This document shows, piece by piece, positions 31,843 to 43,135 of a stretch of DNA of 64,000 bases. Source of the DNA: Catonia carolina. Taxonomy: Eukaryota; Arthropoda; Insecta; Hemiptera; Achilidae. Below the pieces are notes generated by a model. It saw nothing but the letters and a program-made list of their open reading frames with translations, was not told where the DNA came from and searched no databases. How positions within the stretch are numbered: the stretch's first letter is position 1; each line of letters opens with the position of its first letter. Made by a program: the position numbers and the translations under genes. Where the stretch lies: NCBI GenBank assembly GCA_035578175.1, contig JAQMRL010000001.1, positions 237,413,038-237,477,037 of the forward strand, read 5' to 3'.

Positions 31843-32693
31843 TATATGACTATTTAATGGGCGTAGACTGGAAAGGAGAGAGTGGTAAATATCCTGGTCC
31901 AGGAGGTATCTCTGTTGAGCTTATAAAACATGCAAACTCAAGAGCTTTTGAAATAATAGCATACATATTCAATAGATGCCTCTTTACGCATGATAAACTA
32001 CCTTCTGATTGGAAGCTTGGTTACCTGACACCAATCCACAAAAAAGGACCAAAAAATGACTGCGCAAATTATAGAGGAATCACAGTTTTAGCCTCAATGG
32101 GGAGACTATATGGACGTGTGATAAGGAAGCGACTCGAAAAAGAAATAATTATAGGAGAAGAACAGAGTGGATTCACTGCAGGGCGTTCATGTACCGATAA
32201 TTTATTCTCACTGAAACAAATAATAGAAAAGCGGAAATTAAAAAATTTGGAAAGCCATGTAATATTTATTGATCTTGAAAAAGCATTTGACACCGTACCT
32301 ATACAAAGACTCTTTTCAATCCTAGATAAATTAAATGTCAATAAACACTACATATGTGCCATAAAGGAAATGTACACAGATCAAACAAATGTCATAAAAA
32401 CTTCAAATAAAATATCCGTTCCCTTTGTAACAAATAAAGGGGTACGTCAAGGGTGTTGCCTATCACCAACCTTGTTCAAAATATATATTGAGGCCGCATT
32501 ACATGAGTGGAAAAGGAAGTGTAGATACATGGGTATTAAGATAAATGATGATTACATGTATTCGCTGTTATTTGCTGATGACCAGGTAATAATGGCGGGA
32601 GATGATCACGATATTGAATACATGATGAGAAACCTAGCTGAGACTTATGAGCAAAATGGGATGAAGATTAACTACCAAAAACCAAATATTTAG
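31843..32693 (+). pseudogene. LINE-R reverse transcriptase domain (most of RT)
   Basis: The frame carries most of a non-LTR reverse transcriptase: KYPGPGGISVELIKH, WKLGYLTPIHKKGPKNDCAN, NYRGITVLASMGRLY, SGFTAGRSCTDNL, motif A VIFIDLEKAFDTV, motif B GVRQGCCLSPTLFKIYI and motif C SLLFADDQVIMAGDD, with both catalytic Asp of FADD present. The N-terminal endonuclease and first RT motifs were lost by 5' truncation. A one-base loss in the A-run near 32677-32682 moves the frame and brings the TAG at 32691; the protein continues in another frame (next entry). The ATG at 31749 lies in element A and is not the native start. The clade is probably RTE or another group with F52C9.6-like proteins. Confidence 0.93.
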
Positions 32694-33325
32694 TGGTAGC
32701 AGGGCAGGCAAGAAATCTGCAGATATATGGACACACTATTCATGTATGTGATCAATATAAATATCTGGGAAGTGTAATAACGTCGGAAGGAAACTCTAGG
32801 AAAGAAATAACAAACAGGATTGGGCAGGCTAGACAGGCAACACAAAAATTAAACCCGGTACTCTGGTCAAAAAGTATCAGGAATAGCACAAAAGTTCGTC
32901 TATATAATACTGTTGTGCAAAGTATTTTGACATATGGATCAGAAACCTGGGAGGTGACCAAGAGAGATCAGCAGAAAATAAATGCGGTAGAAATGGACTT
33001 CTTACGCACAAGTTGTCTGGTTTCTAGGGTAGACCGGGTTAGAAACACCGAAATTAGAGCTCGTACACAAAAACAAGACACCACAATGGAGGAAATCGAA
33101 AAACGACGTCTGGTATGGCTGGGACATGTGCAAAGAATGGGAGATGAGAGATGGCCAAAGAAAATAATAAACTGGACCCCTTGGGGACGAAATAAGCGTG
33201 GTAGACCACCTGAAGCATGGATAAAGCAAGTATCGAAAGATATGCATGCTAGACAATTGGAGGGAGGGGACTGGATGGATAGAGAGGGGTGGCGTATGGG
33301 ATGCGAGAGACGGCCAGAGCTGTAG
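32691..33325 (+). pseudogene. LINE-R ORF2 C-terminal region (after frameshift)
   Basis: This is continuous with the RT domain apart from the single-base shift. It reads YKYLGSVITSEGNSRKEITN, RIGQARQATQKLNPVLWSK, SILTYGSETW, AVEMDFLRTSCLVSRVDRVR, RRLVWLGHVQRM and RGRPPEAW, ending at TAG 33323. This is the full thumb/post-RT region of the element with no stop over 210 codons, so the copy is relatively young. The GH..RM and RGRPP.aW motifs match those of LINE-K and LINE-C in type but not in detail. The listed GTG at 32693 is not a start. Confidence 0.9.
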
Positions 33326-33408
33326 AATAACTCGCTTGATATATATAGACTGGAAAACTTTATACAACTGTACTGCCATTAAATCTGCTGCTGATGAGTT
33401 TTATGAAT

Positions 33409-35099
33409 AAATTAATAATGTTTTTAAATCGTGTATTCCTTCCTCAAGTGAATGATATTACTAAATCTAAATATCCTCCATGGTTTAACTTTGTTCCGTA
33501 AAAATACTATATGAAATAAATTTTGTTGGAAGTTTTCTGGCAAGAATATGTTATTATAAAGATTATTTTTTTGAGTTTATCCGAGAGGAAAAAGGTCGAA
33601 AGGGGTGAGTAATCAGTAAGGAGATGACGTGAAAGTAATTATTTTATCGAAAAACACTTTCGGTAAATAATAATCGTAAAATATAATATTTTTTACGCGT
33701 TTATCGCAGAAATAAGATTATTTAGCTACTTGTCGTAAACAACAATATCGATTTTGTATTTTACTGGTACTTTCACCCTAATGAACCTTTTACGTTAAAA
33801 AATCTTCATTGAAGATTACTAAACAAAATTTTAACTTTATTAAATATTTATTCAAAAATCTTAACCAACGTCATATTCTTATATCATACTTGTTTATTTT
33901 TTTAATTAAAAGTTTATTATTAAACTTTTTAATTAATTGGTTTCATTTTTTTCATTTTCACTTAATTTTCTTTAGGAAGTCAAAAAATAGAACAATAATG
34001 AAAAATTCGCATTATATTAACATATCAAGTACAATGGGATACAGTAACTGATATTTTTATTAATATTAACTTTAATGATAGCATGTAATAAATTAAAAAT
34101 GTATCATAATAAAATTATAGCCTTAAGCAAGAACTTAGAATAATTAAATTTTCTTTAATTTCTCAGAACTCCCGTTAGATATTAATAAAAACCCGACTTG
34201 CACAATATTTTATTAAAATTCCTGAGTACACGAATTCTTAGAAATTTACTAACATCATAAAGTTAAACAAAATCATTAAAATTTTTAATATATATTTTTT
34301 ATATAAAATACAACATTCTATGATGTATATTATGTTATTAATATTAGTAACAAAATTAAAAATGTTCGAACAATTACTAATATTTGTTAAAGAATTATTA
34401 CTAAACTGTTAATAACTGAATAGTCATCCGCATCAAATTATTCAAGGACTACATGTAGTATACATAGAAACCTTAACGTAAGATAATAATAAATTTTTGT
34501 TTCAAAAGTTCAACTGTTTTTCGTTCGCGTGCCATGTCCACAGATTATCGACAAGTCTGCCTTTAGTCTGTAGTAAAATTCTATCATAAATAAATAATAC
34601 AAGAACTTCGTTAAATATTCTATCAACATATTGTCAGTATTGGTAACAAATGCATTTAAGATTTCTGGCCTAAACCAGTCAGTTAAAAAGTAGAAAATCA
34701 TTTTTAATTGTTATGTAACACCGATACCGAGAAGGAAGGATAATTACAATATTGATAAGACGGATACGGTCAACGTGTACGTATAATGTTGTCATTTTCA
34801 TCAAATACACAGGAATAAAATTAATTAATTTGGTACTCATGTACCTAACTTATCAGTTGTCTTGGTAAAATGATAAGGTTTTCCCTTAAACTAGAAATTA
34901 GTAATTAAATTTTATGTGCGAAGGACAGTATACTATCAATCCTACTTACATCGGCCAACCTGAAAGCATAAGATGTCATAGTTAGAGCTGTCGCTATGAT
35001 GTATTTAGAAAAGCACATATAGTAGCACTTACAACCCCCCATAGTCCAGTCTTACTCTCGCTGACGATCGTCAACTTATACTGCGTTACCTATACCTAT
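33409..35099. other. Very AT-rich region, nothing recognised
   Basis: No TE signature or credible ORF. The frame at 33809-34051 is Phe/Leu/Asn-rich from base composition. Confidence 0.5.
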
Positions 35100-35818
35100 A
35101 CTTTCTCTTGCCCTGCATGAATGTGTAGGGAAGGAAAATACTGTTTTTATGTCGATTTTTCTAAATTGAGTTTTCATTGGAAATACACTTTTCAGGTCCC
35201 CTAATTCCAAAAAACATATTTTTAGTGATGGGTCTGCGTTTGCAAACAAAATATCTCAAGAACAGAATATCGTACTAAGTTGCAACATAAGTTATGTACC
35301 ATGACAGGAACATTTTCATCAAAATCGGTCAACCGGAAATAATAAAATATTCGTGCGATTTTTACTTTTTTGCGTTTTTCTTAAAAACGGCTCCTACGAT
35401 CTTTTTAAAATCGCCTCATTTACTACATTTTGTATGCTTTACGTCTACAAGATAGGTTAACCGTTATGTCTGCTGAAATTCTTAATGGCTGTGCTCTCGT
35501 GGTAAAAGTTTTTTTAAAGATTGCAGCCTTAATACACATTTTAGATTAAAAGTTTATACCGTATAATTAAATTTGTAGAAAATTAAGAAACCCACAACTT
35601 GTATTCCAAACATTCTCTTCTACAATGCTTGGTTTAGCGTCAATTAGTGATTTTCCGTACTTATAAGTTCTACAGAGGTTGATTTTCATTTTGGCTCATA
35701 CACTCACGATTAAAATTGGGTAATGTTCTTCATAATACATTGTACTAATGATTAAACTTATGTTAATTAATCATTATTTACATTCGCAAGAGAAAGTCGT
35801 GTGAGTGTTTCACACCAA
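35100..35818 (-). mobile_element. Element A copy 7 (internally deleted, 719 bp)
   Basis: Both ends are present (ACTTTCTCTTGCC at 35100; CACACCA at 35812-35818). One of the two ~180-bp internal modules is missing: there is a single TTAGCGTCAATTAGTGATTT and one ACAACTT block instead of two. The (GT)n is lost. Confidence 0.88.
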
Positions 35819-35879
35819 TTTTTAATATAAAATTTACCTTCTATTGTTGGATATACCTAGCTGTAAACGTTTAACATAC

Positions 35880-36165
35880 CATGTACGCATTTACTAAAAG
35901 AGGGAAATTTAATAGATATCGTTAAAACAGTTTTTGAGAAAAATCAAATTTTAGTACTGTTACATCGAAGTAAAGTACCCTTAATTTTGGGAATTACATA
36001 TTTAATCCCAAACAAGATCCTTCAAACTGGTGATGAAAACCCTTAGTTTTTAAATTTTAATCGATTCACTAGTTTTTACTGCACAATAAATCATACGTAC
36101 ACAAACAATGGAGAAAGAAACATTCTTCTAATAACCACTTTTTTGGCTTCAGTGGGTCATAAATA
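35880..36165 (+). repeat. Dispersed repeat I, copy 1
   Basis: ACTAAAAGAGGGAAATTTAATAG, CAGTTTTTGAGAAAAAT, AAGTACCCTTAATTTTG and TTTTTTGGCTTCAGTGG align in order with 57090-57345. The copies are too diverged to define ends or class. Confidence 0.5.
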
Positions 36166-37462
36166 TTAAGTTATCCAACTATAGAAAATGTTTCCTAGAA
36201 TAATTTTATCGCTTTATAATAAAATAAACACGTGAAAGCAAAATTTGTAATTAAAATTAGACCTTAACATTTACGCTAAATTAATTACTATGAATTTAAA
36301 ATTTATATGATACAATTTTCATTGACAAAACCAGTCAGACATAATTTTGGTGCATATTAACAAAGTAAATGAAACAACAATATGTACTATGATAAAGTTA
36401 TTTTCAGCAATAAAACAACTTTACAACAACAAAATTTAAACATAAGTTAACTGTAGAAATAGTTTGAAAATTAAATTAAATTTCTACATAGTTTGCGGTT
36501 AGTTAAACAATAATTACATTTTAAATAAACCCATTGTTGTAATGTTTGTAGAAAACATTATTAGAATTATACAAGAGAGTCTGAATAAGGTATCTTGGCT
36601 TGTGAAGGTGCAAGCAGTAATAGTGGTATGCTTGGAAAAGGAAACAGACGTTACAGGCGGTATGAATACAACAACTACGACGTCTAGACTCATTTACCTT
36701 TACAACGAATTTCATGCTACATTTGTTCCTTTTCACAACTTACTTTACTTTAACTATGTACGGGAGACATATAAAATATAGCATAATAGAATATATAATA
36801 TAATATTACTTGAGTACAACACGTAAAAGATATGACAATTTAAGTTTACGACAAGAATTCATTTGTACGACTTTTTTATACGACCGTTAAAAGAAATGTA
36901 ACTGGAATTACAATCAGAAAATTGTAAAATAAAACTACAAAAATAATTTGACATTCTTTAGTGGATTAGTCAGTAAAGTATTCATATTTTAAATCTAAGT
37001 ACTCGAGTATCTTTTATTATATTGTGACAATATCTATACTATTTTTCAGGGCTGATGAGCTGGGAATGTACGCATTGCCCCCTACCCACTTCATAGCTAG
37101 CCAATTACTTGCCAGCAATGTTTTACTTGCTCTGGTAGCTCTGTTAAATATTTCTTCAGCCATTTTTTTTGGTGTTTCAATAAAATTTTAACCTATGAAC
37201 ATAGAATCAGCTGATTATATTATAAAGTATTGCATGTTAACGCGCTCAATAATCGATGTGTTCAGTATAAGTGCAAGACACAAATGAACTACTGTGAAAT
37301 AATGACAGTATCAAGTATGAATTATAGGTATTAAGTTCATTTATGTAAATGTAATTGAATTTATAATTTATCGTCGGCTTTTTTTAAAGAAATCTGTTCA
37401 ACGTAATCCTAGCAACCTATTTAACTGTAGTATTTTAACTTAGTAATTTTTATAGTAGTTAT
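36166..37462. other. AT-rich spacer, nothing recognised
   Basis: 37050-37160 (GGGCTGATGAGCTGGGAATG onward) is less AT-rich but unidentified. Confidence 0.4.
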
Positions 37463-37471
37463 AAGTATTTA

Positions 37472-37854
37472 CGAGTTATAACGGAAAGGTGGAGTGTTAA
37501 ATTAATTGAACTCGATCTGTTGGTTCCAGAGCTACAAAAGTAGTTCTGTTTCTTATTACATTGTCAGCCATTATATGACTGAACTATTTAAGAACAGAAG
37601 AGGTAGAAGTGTAAAAGACACTAGTCAGAGTTATCTCCTCTGAGAGTAATAAATTTCACTATACAGCCAGATCCTGTGGTGAATGTGTCATTGGTAGGGT
37701 GGAAAGTGGGTGCTTTTCGGAGGGCCTGGCATGCTGATAAGCATACTCATTCAACTCGGTGAGGAAGGCAATAGTAAACCAATACACTCCTCGTTTTTAC
37801 TTAGTAAAACCTCAAGAAGTTCAAACCAGCTTTTCGACTGTTGACCTGAACAAC
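37472..37854 (+). mobile_element. Element B copy 3 (383 bp, 9-bp TSD)
   Basis: AAGTATTTA at 37463-37471 and 37855-37863 flank it. The head is GTTATAACGGAAAGGTGGAG, and the 3' end is CCAGCTTTTCGACTGTTGACC plus GAACAAC. The hairpin is weakened here (CAGCT/GACTG), and the internal reading frame is broken. Confidence 0.92.
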
Positions 37855-37863
37855 AAGTATTTA

Positions 37864-38785
37864 AGTGATTAAACTTTTTTTTCTGTCTACTCCTACGCGC
37901 GGACAGAACTCTCTGTGAAGAAGAGTTTTTACGTGTAAGTATATTTAGTTAAAAATATTGTACACTTGTACAGATTAGTTTAGTTATAAATCGTAATAAA
38001 GGCCTATATTTAACTAAATAAAATAATAAAAAAGAATAATATTGTTGTTTCGTGACGTCAGTTACGTAAAGAGTTGTTCCAGGAAGTAGAAGCTCCGATT
38101 GATGACCCATGCCTTAAACCGGGCTTTGGTCATTTTAGGTTGAGAACCCTCACATCCTGGGGGAGCTTGTTAAATTAAAGAGGCTATAAGCTAACATCGG
38201 ATTACTGAATTTAGTTTTCCCGAGCCTACATCTAGATATATCTGGAAGGATCTGGATCCTTCCTCCTCCTTACACTAAAGATTACTACAACTATGGAATT
38301 GCTCACGGTTTTTTGGATTGAGCTGGGGTGATGTCTTTACCAAAAGAGAATTAAAAATATATTTTAATATAAACTGTCAAAACAACAAGACGTGTGAATA
38401 AAGGATTGTAATGCTCTGATTTAGTATTCGTAAGTCAATATTCAGAGTTGCGTTTGTTACGTACAAAACGTACCGCGTTATCGTACGAAAATTTTGTTTT
38501 GTATCACTTGTACGCGTTAAATGTAACGAAAACTAAAAGAATTTAACTTAAGATATTCTATTGTTCTTCCCATGTATTGCATATGTTGAAAGGATAATTA
38601 TCACAAAAGAACTAAAACAATAGCATGTTGTCTACAATAGGTGCGTGTCACTAGAATGATTGGAGATGCGTGATGCCTATTAGCAATTTTGCAAGGATTA
38701 ATCTTGAAAAAATTACAGAGAAAATTAGTACATCGTTACTTAAAAGTTTCTAGTTTTCCAAAAATTGTTTATCAAAACTACACAC
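37864..38785. other. AT-rich spacer with one GC-richer block
   Basis: 38045-38345 is distinctly less AT-rich. A frame at 38051-38176 reads KELFQEVEAPIDDPCLKPGF and GHFRLRTLTSWGSLLN before TAA. I do not recognise it; it could be an exon fragment or an unfamiliar repeat. Confidence 0.35.
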
Positions 38786-38820
38786 ACTCACGCATGCACG
38801 CGTGCGCGCGCACACACAAA
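38783..38820. repeat. CA/CG microsatellite
   Basis: CACACACTCACGCATGCACG and CGTGCGCGCGCACACACA abut the left end of the Tigger-like element. Confidence 0.85.
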
Positions 38821-38830
38821 CATACATATA

Positions 38831-39355
38831 CTGTCGGACCTTTATTTATTGAACTTCTATGTATCGAAATTCCCTATATATCGAAATATTTTCTGAGTCC
38901 CGTGAAATTTTAATGGAATAGTTTCTGTAATTCGAAAACAAATTCTATAAATCGAACTTAATTTTAGTGCAAATATAAATAGAACTCTTTATAACCCTCC
39001 CATCACACACTAATTAATCCGAAACATTGAGAGAGAGCAACGTGACACTACAGTACGTCAGTATGTTGAAGCAGTTTTCAAATGGGTAAAAATGTTACGA
39101 AATAAAAACATGCCTAAGCAAAAGAGAAAAGTTGTTCTTTTTGTGGACAATTGCCCTGCATATCGGTCTTCACAATAAAACAAACTTTATTGTACACAAA
39201 TACTGTTTTTAAGCAATATGGTTACGGTCGAGTAATCTCACTTAATATAATAGCAGTCATAATGAGAAAAAAAACAGCGTTTCATTTTATCGAAGTTTCT
39301 ATATATTAATTTTTTTATAAGGAACCAACAATTTCGATACATGGAGGTCCGACTG
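38831..39355. mobile_element. Tigger-like element remnant (525 bp)
   Basis: TA flanks CTGTCGGACCTTTATTTATT at the left and ATACATGGAGGTCCGACTG at the right. The canonical Tigger start CAGTCGGACCTCCAT is intact at the right end and has one change at the left. Repeated YATATATCGAAATT motifs lie in the left third. It carries a transposase scrap (next entry). Confidence 0.88.
39059..39178 (+). pseudogene. Tigger transposase DDE-domain fragment
   Basis: The frame reads QYVEAVFKWVKMLRNKNMPK and then QKRKVVLFVDNCPAYRSSQ before TAA at 39176. The K.rKilLfvDNCPAH signature holds the second catalytic Asp of pogo/Tigger transposases; here His is Tyr. About 40 codons remain. The part before NMPKQ does not fit the usual sequence, so an internal deletion has probably fused distant parts of the gene. 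Confidence 0.85.
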
Positions 39356-39521
39356 TATTTTTATATTTCAAGTACAAAGAGCATTTAAAATAGGTATCCC
39401 TTAGAAATTTGTAATTCTTAGCAGATTCCCAATGAGAAATTTATTCAGATTAATGCCATGACACGATTTTACAAAAACATTCTTATAAATCTCATCTATA
39501 CTACATCAGAAATTCTAAAAA

Positions 39522-40048
39522 TCTGGTGTGAAACACACACAACTTTCTCTTGCCAATGCAAATAATGAACAATATAATCTAACATCAGAAATAAAACATT
39601 AGACATAAACAAAAATAAAAATAAACATAAAAAAAATAAAAATCAACCTCAGTTTGGCTTAAAAATACGGAACATCACTCTTTCACGCTAAACTAGGTTA
39701 TGTAGAGAAAAATGCTCTAAATAAAAGTTGTAGATCTTTCAATTTCCTATAAATTTGATTACACACTTTTGTAGTAAAATGCGTACTAAGGCTAAATCAA
39801 AAAAAGGCTAAAATAAAACAAAATCGATTTTTTTTTACGTTTTCGTGAGAAAAAACCAGACAATCGCTAATTACCGCTAAACTAAGCGTTATACAAAAAA
39901 ATGTTTGAAATAAAAGTTGTAGGTTTTTTAATTCTCTACAACTTTTTACATTTTTGCGGTAAAATGCATATTAAAGCCGCAATTAAAAAAAAAGTTATTT
40001 TACGTGAAAACAGCCAAGAATTTCAGCAGATATGACGCCAACCCTATT
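39522..40048 (+). mobile_element. Element A copy 8 (5' 527 bp only)
   Basis: It starts TCTGGTGTGAAACACACACA (39522) and breaks off at CCAACCCTAT near 40047, losing the 3' half with the CA tract and hairpin. Its 5' end variant AACACACACAACTTTCTC is shared with copy 9, 300 bp downstream. Confidence 0.9.
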
Positions 40049-40343
40049 AGATGTATTGAAATTCTTATTAATTTCTGTTACTGTCAGTACTAACAGAAAA
40101 TAAACATAACATGAATGATTGTTAAATAGAGTACGTACCCGCTCTTAAACAACCAAGAACCTAAGATCGTCATATTGGTACAAATTTCCGTTATCGATGG
40201 GTATATTATTTAATTTGATTGACAGCAAAGAGAAACCTACCTGCAAAGAGAAAAAATACAGTTAGTTAACAAAACAAAATAAACACAATTTGATTGCTAT
40301 TAATCACATTTGTACAAAATTTTATGTTAATAGTATTTAAAAA

Positions 40344-41245
40344 TCTGGTGTGAAACACACACAACTTTCTCTTGCCAATGCAAATAATTAGCAATAAACC
40401 TAACATTAGTAATAAAACATTAGAAATAAACACACAAACTAACCTCAAAAAACATTAGTGAAATACACAAAATTAAAATCGACCTCAGTTTGGCTTAAAA
40501 ATACGGAAAATCACTCTTTCACGCTAAACTAGGCTCTGTAGAGAAAAATGTTCTAAATAAAAGTTGCAGATCTTTTAATTTTCTATAATTTCGATTATAT
40601 ACACTTTTATTATAAAATGCATACTAAGGCCGAAATCTTAAAAAAATCGATTTTTCTCACGTTTTCGAGAGAAAAAAACACAAAATTGCTAATTACTGCT
40701 AAACTATGCGTTATACAAAAAAATGTTTGAAATAAAAGTTGTAGGTTTTTAAATTCTCTACAACTTTTATTATATACATTTTTGCTCTAAATTGCATATT
40801 AAAGCCGTAATCTTAAAAAAAACTATGTTTTTACGTAAAAACAGCCTCACCCAGAATTTCAGCAAACATGACGCCTACCCTATCTTGTAGAGCACAAAAA
40901 ATTTAGTAAACCAGGCGATTTTAAAAAAAATCGTAGGACCAGTTTTTGAGAAAATCGCAAAAAAGTGAAAAATTACATGAATAAACTACTACTTCCGGTT
41001 GACCGATTTTGATGAAAATGTTCGTGTCGGGTCCGGTAAGGGTATGTAACTTAAGTTTCAAGTTTCAAGTTCGTACGATGTTCCGTTCTTGAGATATTCT
41101 GTTCAAACACAGACCAATCGCTAAAAACATGTTTTTTGGGTTCAGGGGGTCTGAAAACGTATAGATCCGGTGAAAACTCGATTTCGAAAAATCGACATGA
41201 AAACAATACTTTCCTTCCTATATATTCATATAGGCAAGAGGAAGT
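40344..41245 (+). mobile_element. Element A copy 9 (full length, reference copy)
   Basis: Layout: AAAAA|TCTGGTGTGAAACACACACA, subterminal CTTTCTCTTGCC (40365-40376), module 2 (GATTTTCCGT and TAGTTTAGCG complements), module 1, CTATCTTGTAGAGC at 40879-40892, TTGACCGATTTTGATGAAAA at 40998-41017, a minimal CA stretch at 41105, GAAAACTCGATTTCGAAAAATCGA, and the terminal stem CTTTCCTTCC-TATATATTCATATAGG-CAAGAGGAAG, then T|AAAAA. In forward copies a GLKT.RSGENSISKNRHENN frame is open but encodes nothing recognisable. There is no transposase or Rep. Confidence 0.94.
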
Positions 41246-42157
41246 AAAAATTTATTAAGAACGGCTAGCATAATTTGTCCTCAGTAACTATTACCAAAGA
41301 TTTAGACACGAAAAAATTTAGACTTCTTAAAAAAGGGATCTGATTTCTCGTTCCGTACTATAATAGACAGAATATAAAGTAATAAAAATTAACGAAAGTG
41401 ATTAAATTTTATTTAATCAAAACGAGAAAATTCTAGGAATTTAATCCCGTTACTATGTTGTTTTTCATTAAAATGTTGAAGATATCTAACCCAATTAAAC
41501 ATTCCCACAGGGTATAATTCACAAACATTTATTAAGTTCATTTTAAAAACAAAAAAGTTAATTTCAACCAAATCACAATGCAAGCTTAAGCCGGTGTATA
41601 TTGAAATCGCGCAGTTGGTTCAAACCAGTTATTAAAAATTTACAAAATCAATTTATTTACCACCACATTATATTTTAATCACAGCAGCGTTAATAAACGA
41701 TAACTGAATAACAAACCAATCAAAAATATCATCCGATTAAAAAACTTATTTAGTTAAAACCGTTAAAAAAGGAAATGTCGTTGATGATTTATATTATCGA
41801 AATGTATAATTTGTAAGCGTTGGAGCAGAAACGCGTTCTGAAAAATAATTCAACAAAATACACTATGAACGATCAATGGAAAACTGTTCTGTTTATGTCG
41901 TTTCAAATCACTGTGTTCAGTGTACATTTACCATAGCGACAGTCCTAAAATTTCCTGATAACGACTACAATAATTATAAGGCCATCTCTAACGACAAATA
42001 TTTAGTTAAATTGGCTCCAAAGGGCATTAATTTCGTCTCTATTTTTCAAACAGTAGTAGGTATACTTTACTCACTTTGATGCTGATAACAAATTACAACT
42101 TTACGTACGTTCAACAATGTGAAGTGACAGAACATAGTATAAACCAAAATAAAAAAA
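41246..42157. other. AT-rich spacer, nothing recognised
   Basis: No supported feature. Confidence 0.45.
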
Positions 42158-42951
42158 TCTGGTGTGAAACACTCACACAACTTTCTCTTGCCAGTGGAAA
42201 TAATTAACAATAAACCTAACATTATTAATAAAATATTAGAAACAAACAAAGAAACTAACCTCAAAAACATAACCTTATTTTAATCATGAGTGAATGATGC
42301 AAAATGAAAATCAACCTCAGTTTGGCTTAGAAATACGGAAAATCACTCTTTCTCTCTAAACTAGGCTCTGTAGAGAAAAATGCTTTAAATAAAAGTTGCA
42401 GATCTTTTAATTTTCTATAAATTAAATTATATACACTTTTGTCGTAAAATGCATACTAAGGCCGAAATCTTAAAAAAATCAATTTTTCACACATTTTCGT
42501 GAGAAAAAAACAGAAAATCGCAAATTACCGCTAAACTAAGAGTTATACAAAAAATTGTTTGAAATAAAAGTTGTAGAATTTTCAATTCTCTACAACTTTT
42601 ATTATATAAAGTTTTGCGCTAAAATGCATATTAAAGCTGTAATCTTAAAAAAAAAAAAGTTTTTACGTGAAAACAGCCTCACCCAGAATTTCAGCAAACA
42701 TGACGCCTACCCTATCTTGTAGAGAATAAAAAATTGAGTAAACCAGGCGATTTTTAAAAAAATCGTAGGACCAGTTTTTGAGAAAATCGCAAAAAAGTTA
42801 AAAATTACACGAATAAACTACCACTTCCGGTTGACCGATTTTGATGAAAATGTTCGTGTCGAGTCCGGTAGTGGTACGTAACTTAAGTTTCAAGTTTCAA
42901 GTTCGTACGATGTTCCGTTCTTGAGATATTCTGTTCACACACACACACCCA

Positions 42952-43000
<49 letters not shown>

Positions 43001-43135
43001 AGACCAATCGCTAAAAACATGCTTTTTGGGTTCAGGGGGTCTGAAAACGTATAGATCCGGTGAAAACTCGATTTCGAAAAATCGACATGAAAACAATACT
43101 TTCCTTCCTATATATTCATATAGGCAAGAGAAAGT
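42158..43135 (+). mobile_element. Element A copy 10 (full length)
   Basis: It is very close to copy 9 throughout (CAGCCTCACCCAGAATTTCA, GTAGGACCAGTTTTTGAG, CCGGTAGTGGTACGTAACTT). It differs mainly by a long (CA)n at 42935-42997. The low divergence suggests recent activity of this subfamily. Confidence 0.94.
42935..42997. repeat. (CA)n microsatellite within element A
   Basis: About 28 CA units with a few CCA interruptions, ending CACATACACAGACC. Confidence 0.95.

Larger units (their letters stand above)
31843..33398 (+). mobile_element. LINE-R insertion, 5'-truncated, 10-bp TSD
   Basis: TTTTATGAAT is at 31833-31842 and again at 33399-33408. The insert starts in RT coding sequence and ends TCTGCTGCTGATGAG, a short simple-sequence tail. 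Insertion was into the T-run that borders element A copy 6, a TTTT/A-type endonuclease site. Confidence 0.88.

Noticed and set aside
33809..34051. 80-codon Phe/Leu/Asn-rich ORF
   Set aside because: Its amino-acid content follows from AT richness. There is no motif, and the surroundings are non-coding.
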